Assembly: GCA_022750355.1 (NCBI GenBank)
Contig: JAKIVW010000010.1
Location: 1 to 8,427, forward strand
DNA length: 8,427 bases
Reading direction: 5' to 3'
DNA from: Thermoplasmata archaeon
GTDB taxonomy: Archaea > Thermoplasmatota > Thermoplasmata > Lutacidiplasmatales > UBA184
Shown here one piece after another: positions 6,249 to 8,427 of this stretch. The first letter of the stretch is position 1; each line of letters opens with the position of its first letter. The translations under genes and the position numbers were made by a program. Below the pieces are notes generated by a model. The model saw only the letters and a program-made list of their open reading frames with translations. It was not told the DNA's origin and searched no databases.

Positions 6249-6370
6249 GGATTTTCCACTCAGAGCGTTGACCCGTCCCCCACCTTTAGCCTCTCGCCCC
6301 CTCGGGGCAGAAACGCACCGGGGCCTCGAGCGAAAGGTTGATTCTCATCCGGGGCTCCTGCGGAGCGGCG
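6249..6370. promoter_or_regulatory. Divergent intergenic region between mdh and the coiled-coil genes
   Basis: These 122 bp separate the minus-strand mdh block from the plus-strand block, so both promoters should lie here. On the minus strand, CTAAAG at 6284-6289 is the best TATA candidate for mdh. A small inverted repeat (GCCCC, CTC, GGGGC) spans 6296-6308 near the middle and could be an operator or chance. No clear TATA box for the plus-strand genes was found; GAAAGGTTGATTC at about 6332-6344 is weak. No gene is seen in it. Confidence 0.45.
6362..6365 (+). promoter_or_regulatory. Shine-Dalgarno of the first coiled-coil gene
   Basis: GGAG lies five bases before the ATG at 6371. This favours that ATG over the TTG at 6338 in the same frame. 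Confidence 0.5.
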
Positions 6371-6619
6371 ATGGTCGATACCGAGTCCGTCCTGCTCAAC
6401 GTCCAGGAGCGGGAGAAATGGCGACGGAGGATGGACCTGCTGGACCGGACGTTGGTGGAACTCCGGACCCAGCGGCGCCGGGTCGAGACCCGGCTCCAAC
6501 GGATCCGGCAGGAGATCGCTCGCCTGCAAGTAGCGGCCGACGCGGTCGTCGACTTCGGCGGTCGTGCCCAACCAGGGAGGATGGATGCCCGGCAGGGGAT
6601 CCCTCTCACTTACCGATAG
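6371..6619 (+). CDS. Small coiled-coil protein, unknown function (first of an overlapping pair)
   Basis: This 82-residue protein is dominated by a highly charged, leucine-spaced helix from about residue 5 to 57, with hydrophobic residues spaced in heptads (for example LLDRTLVELR, RLQRIRQEIARLQV). It then has a short glycine- and proline-containing tail. It has no membrane segment and no cysteine. Arginine is abundant (about one in five residues), which could allow nucleic-acid contact but also reflects high GC. I do not recognise the family; a prefoldin-like or other helical adaptor is possible but unproven. The ATG at 6371 has GGAG five bases upstream. Its last 35 bases overlap the start of the next gene in another frame, so the two are probably co-translated. 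Codon use is like that of the neighbours. Confidence 0.7.
   Translation: MVDTESVLLNVQEREKWRRRMDLLDRTLVELRTQRRRVETRLQRIRQEIARLQVAADAVVDFGGRAQPGRMDARQGIPLTYR
6575..6580 (+). promoter_or_regulatory. Shine-Dalgarno of the second coiled-coil gene, inside the first
   Basis: GGGAGG lies four bases before the ATG at 6585, within the 3' end of the preceding gene. It supports 6585 over the in-frame GTG at 6564 and argues that the second frame is separately initiated. Confidence 0.6.
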
Positions 6620-6815
6620 GGTGGAGACCCTCCGGGCGAGCGAGCGCGAGCTCCTCGCCGAGGTGGACCGCCTGAAGCGGGAGGAACGGTACATTCTCCT
6701 CAAGGTCCGCCAGGCCCACGACCAGGTCCGCTACTACGAGAGCCTCCTCTCCCTCCTCCGCCGGGACTGGGGGAAGACTCCCGGGCTCAACGAACTCATC
6801 CGACGGCTCGGCTAG
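6585..6815 (+). CDS. Small coiled-coil protein, unknown function (second of an overlapping pair)
   Basis: This 76-residue protein begins with a short basic, serine-rich start. It continues as a long amphipathic helix (about 9-61) with heptad hydrophobics (VETLRASERELLAEVDRL, ILLKVRQAHDQVRYYESLL) and ends with a conserved-looking tail, RDWGKTPGLNELIRRLG. The tail has a Trp and a helix-breaking GKTPG before a final helix, suggesting a small folded tip or docking site. I recognise no family. It overlaps the first coiled-coil gene by 35 bp in a different frame and has its own strong ribosome-binding site. The ketopantoate reductase gene follows after 14 bp. The two similar helical products could pair with each other. 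A single protein split by a frameshift is the alternative, made less likely by the well-placed Shine-Dalgarno. Confidence 0.72.
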   Translation: MPGRGSLSLTDRVETLRASERELLAEVDRLKREERYILLKVRQAHDQVRYYESLLSLLRRDWGKTPGLNELIRRLG

Positions 6816-6829
6816 ACCCGGGGGATGCC

Positions 6830-7780
6830 GTGCGGGTCGTGGTCTTCGCCGCCGGGGCGATCGGGAGCCTGCTCGGGGCGTCGCTCTCGCACGCCGGACA
6901 TACGGTGCTCCTCGTCGGCCGGGCCGACCACGCGGAGGCGATCCGCACGAAGGGGCTCCGGATCACCGGCTCATTGGTCGAGACGGTGGAGCTTCGGGCC
7001 GAGACCTCGGTCCCCGCCGACTTCGCACCGGAGGTCATCCTGTTGACCGCCAAGACATTCGACCTGCCCGCGGCCGCGAGCCTCCTCGGTATCGAGGTCC
7101 CCACCCCGATACCCACGTTGCTGCCCCAGAACGGCCTCGGGGTCGAAGAGCCGGTTCGCACCGCCCTTTCGGCCAGCGGGTGGCCCGACCCGGAACGGTG
7201 GGTCGTGCGAGCGGTGAACACCCTCCCCGCGACCCTGCTAGGCCCGGGAGAGGTCCGAGCAGCCGGCCAGGGGGAGCTCGTCTTCGGTCGGGCGCGCGCC
7301 CCTGCGGCGGGGGCCACCCGGATCCTGACCCGGCTGTTCCGAACCACAGAGATACCGGTGCGCGCGGTCGACAACCTCGAGCGAGCCGTATGGCGGAAGG
7401 CGCTGATCAACGCCGCGGTCAATCCCGTGACGGCCCTTCACGGAGTGTCGAACGGCCACCTCCTCGAGGAACCCTATCGTACCGAGTCCCTCGCGCTCCT
7501 CAGGGAGGCCCTGGCCACCGCCCGAGCGGTCGGCTTCGACTTCCCCGAGAAGGAAGTGCACGCCGAACTCGATCGGGTCCTGAAGGCCACGGCCGAGAAC
7601 CGTTCGTCCATGCTGCAGGACATCGACCGAGGTCGTCGCACGGAGATCCAGGCGATCTCGGGGGAGATCCTGCGGCAGGGGACGGCCCAGGGGCTCGACC
7701 TACCGGCGACGCGACGGGCGGTGGACGCGATCCGCGCCCGTTCGCCGGGGGGTGCGCTCGCCCGGGGACAATCGTCTTAG
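6830..7780 (+). CDS. panE: 2-dehydropantoate 2-reductase (ketopantoate reductase)
   Basis: This 316-residue protein is close to the family norm of about 300. It reduces ketopantoate to pantoate with NAD(P)H, a step toward coenzyme A. The N-terminal Rossmann region is VVVFAAGAIGSLLG (3-16) followed by HTVLLVGR (24-31). ILLTAKTFD (70-78) and LPQNGLG (98-104) form the cofactor and substrate pocket. The catalytic lysine is K190 in WRKALINAAVNP (188-199), with N194 and N198. SSMLQDIDRGRRTEI (259-273) carries S260 and the conserved acid E272. The first glycine of the usual GxGxxG is Ala (A7) here, and the usual Asn-Gly after the TEI motif is Ser-Gly (277-278). The start is a GTG at 6830 with a run of five Gs five bases upstream; an ATG at 6825 is out of frame. 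It lies 14 bp behind the second coiled-coil gene and 31 bp before pgk, probably in one transcript. Confidence 0.93.
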   Translation: MRVVVFAAGAIGSLLGASLSHAGHTVLLVGRADHAEAIRTKGLRITGSLVETVELRAETSVPADFAPEVILLTAKTFDLPAAASLLGIEVPTPIPTLLPQNGLGVEEPVRTALSASGWPDPERWVVRAVNTLPATLLGPGEVRAAGQGELVFGRARAPAAGATRILTRLFRTTEIPVRAVDNLERAVWRKALINAAVNPVTALHGVSNGHLLEEPYRTESLALLREALATARAVGFDFPEKEVHAELDRVLKATAENRSSMLQDIDRGRRTEIQAISGEILRQGTAQGLDLPATRRAVDAIRARSPGGALARGQSS

Positions 7781-7811
7781 GTCTCGGCACCTCGCGGCTC
7801 CGGTCCTCCTC

Positions 7812-8427
7812 ATGGCGAAGCGCGGGATGCAGGGCGCCCCGGTCCACGGTCGGCGGGTCCTCGTACGCGTCGACTTCAACGTCCCGCAGGAGCCCAACGG
7901 CCAGATCGCCGACGATCGGCGGATCGTCGAGTCGCTTCCGACACTCCATCACCTCCGCGCCGCGGGCGCGCGGACGATCCTGATGTCGCATCTGGGTCGC
8001 CCGGACGGCCACCGTGACCCGCGGTTCAGTCTCCGGCCGGTGGCCCATCGACTGAGCGCCCTCCTCGGCCAGCCGGTCCCGCTCGCCGGGGACGTCGTCG
8101 GCATCGAAGCGATCGAGCTCTCGGCGCGACTCCAGAACGGGCAGTTCCTCTTGCTCGAGAACCTGCGATTCCATCCGGGCGAGGAGGCGAACGACCCTGG
8201 CTTCGCCGCCCAGCTCGCCCGTCTCGGAGAGCTGTTCATCGAGGATGCGTTCGGGACCGTCCACCGGGCCCATGCCTCCACCGTCGGGGTTCCCCAGCGC
8301 GTGCCCGCGTTCGCCGGACTTCTCGTTGAACGGGAGGTGCGCGAGCTGTCTCGGCTCGTCGCCGCCCCCGAGCGTCCGTACGTGGTGGTCGTCGGCGGCG
8401 CGAAGGTGAAGGACAAGCTCCCCCTTC
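7812..8427 (+). CDS. pgk: Phosphoglycerate kinase (partial, runs off right edge)
   Basis: Phosphoglycerate kinase transfers phosphate between 1,3-bisphosphoglycerate and ADP in glycolysis and gluconeogenesis. The window holds 205 codons, about half of a typical 390-410-residue enzyme, covering the N-terminal substrate domain. Landmarks are VRVDFNVP (18-25), SHLGRP (59-64), ENLRFHPGEE (116-125), DAFGTVHRAHASTVG (145-159) and VVGGAKVKDK (193-202), which begins the nucleotide domain. All visible 3-phosphoglycerate contacts look intact. The ATG at 7812 is chosen as the first in-frame start; another ATG lies at 7827, five codons later. No Shine-Dalgarno is seen for either. The panE stop is 31 bp upstream. 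The C-terminal half lies outside the window. Confidence 0.95.
   Translation, partial: MAKRGMQGAPVHGRRVLVRVDFNVPQEPNGQIADDRRIVESLPTLHHLRAAGARTILMSHLGRPDGHRDPRFSLRPVAHRLSALLGQPVPLAGDVVGIEAIELSARLQNGQFLLLENLRFHPGEEANDPGFAAQLARLGELFIEDAFGTVHRAHASTVGVPQRVPAFAGLLVEREVRELSRLVAAPERPYVVVVGGAKVKDKLPL

Noticed and set aside
5481..6341. Plus-strand open frame opposite mdh
   Set aside because: It is the antisense shadow of a well-supported malate dehydrogenase and has no conserved motif.
6338..6370. TTG start for the first coiled-coil gene
   Set aside because: It adds 11 residues without helical pattern and has no ribosome-binding site, whereas the ATG at 6371 has GGAG at good spacing.
1..8427. CRISPR array, tRNA, rRNA, transposon or long-repeat content
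   Set aside because: Read by eye, there are no regularly spaced direct repeats, no cloverleaf-type segments in the short gaps, and no transposase or inverted terminal repeats. Genes fill almost the whole window.

Overview
This 8.4-kb, GC-rich window (third codon positions almost all G or C) looks archaeal. The clearest sign is an XPD/Rad3-type helicase with its four iron-sulfur cysteines, encoded among single-gene housekeeping loci. Other signs are starts that mix Shine-Dalgarno-led and apparently leaderless genes, and isolated AT-rich TATA-like boxes upstream of some of them. A high-GC euryarchaeal or Thermoplasmatota-type lineage is plausible, but the window contains no rRNA or other marker that settles it.

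Layout. Positions 1-6248 are read from the minus strand and 6371-8427 from the plus strand, with a 122-bp divergent intergenic region between them. In transcriptional order on the minus strand: NAD-dependent malate dehydrogenase (6248-5301); a FixX-type ferredoxin 11 bp behind it (5289-4972); an XPD-family helicase with no standard start codon (about 4863-2806); a heptose-7-phosphate kinase of the GHMP family (2772-1795); a GmhA-type phosphoheptose isomerase (1798-1190); a two-CBS plus ParB/sulfiredoxin-fold protein (1193-354); and a multi-pass membrane protein that runs off the left edge (282-1). On the plus strand: two small overlapping coiled-coil proteins (6371-6619 and 6585-6815), a ketopantoate reductase (6830-7780), and the N-terminal half of phosphoglycerate kinase (7812 to the right edge).

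How they fit. The kinase, isomerase and CBS/ParB genes are joined by two 4-base ATGA stop/start overlaps, so they are almost certainly translated as one coupled unit. The first two make activated heptose precursors from sedoheptulose 7-phosphate, presumably for a surface glycan. The third resembles the free-serine-kinase (SerK) branch of the ParB/Srx fold, with an adenylate-sensing type of CBS pair in front, and its job is unknown. Malate dehydrogenase and FixX form a small redox pair. The plus-strand genes are central metabolism (CoA precursor synthesis, glycolysis/gluconeogenesis) led by two unrecognised helical proteins.

The most notable items are the CBS-ParB/SerK-like gene locked to the heptose genes, the helicase without an ATG/GTG/TTG upstream of its Walker A motif, and the tandem overlapping coiled-coil pair. 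No tRNA, rRNA, insertion sequence, CRISPR array or long repeat was seen. Apart from the divergent region, no gap exceeds about 110 bp.
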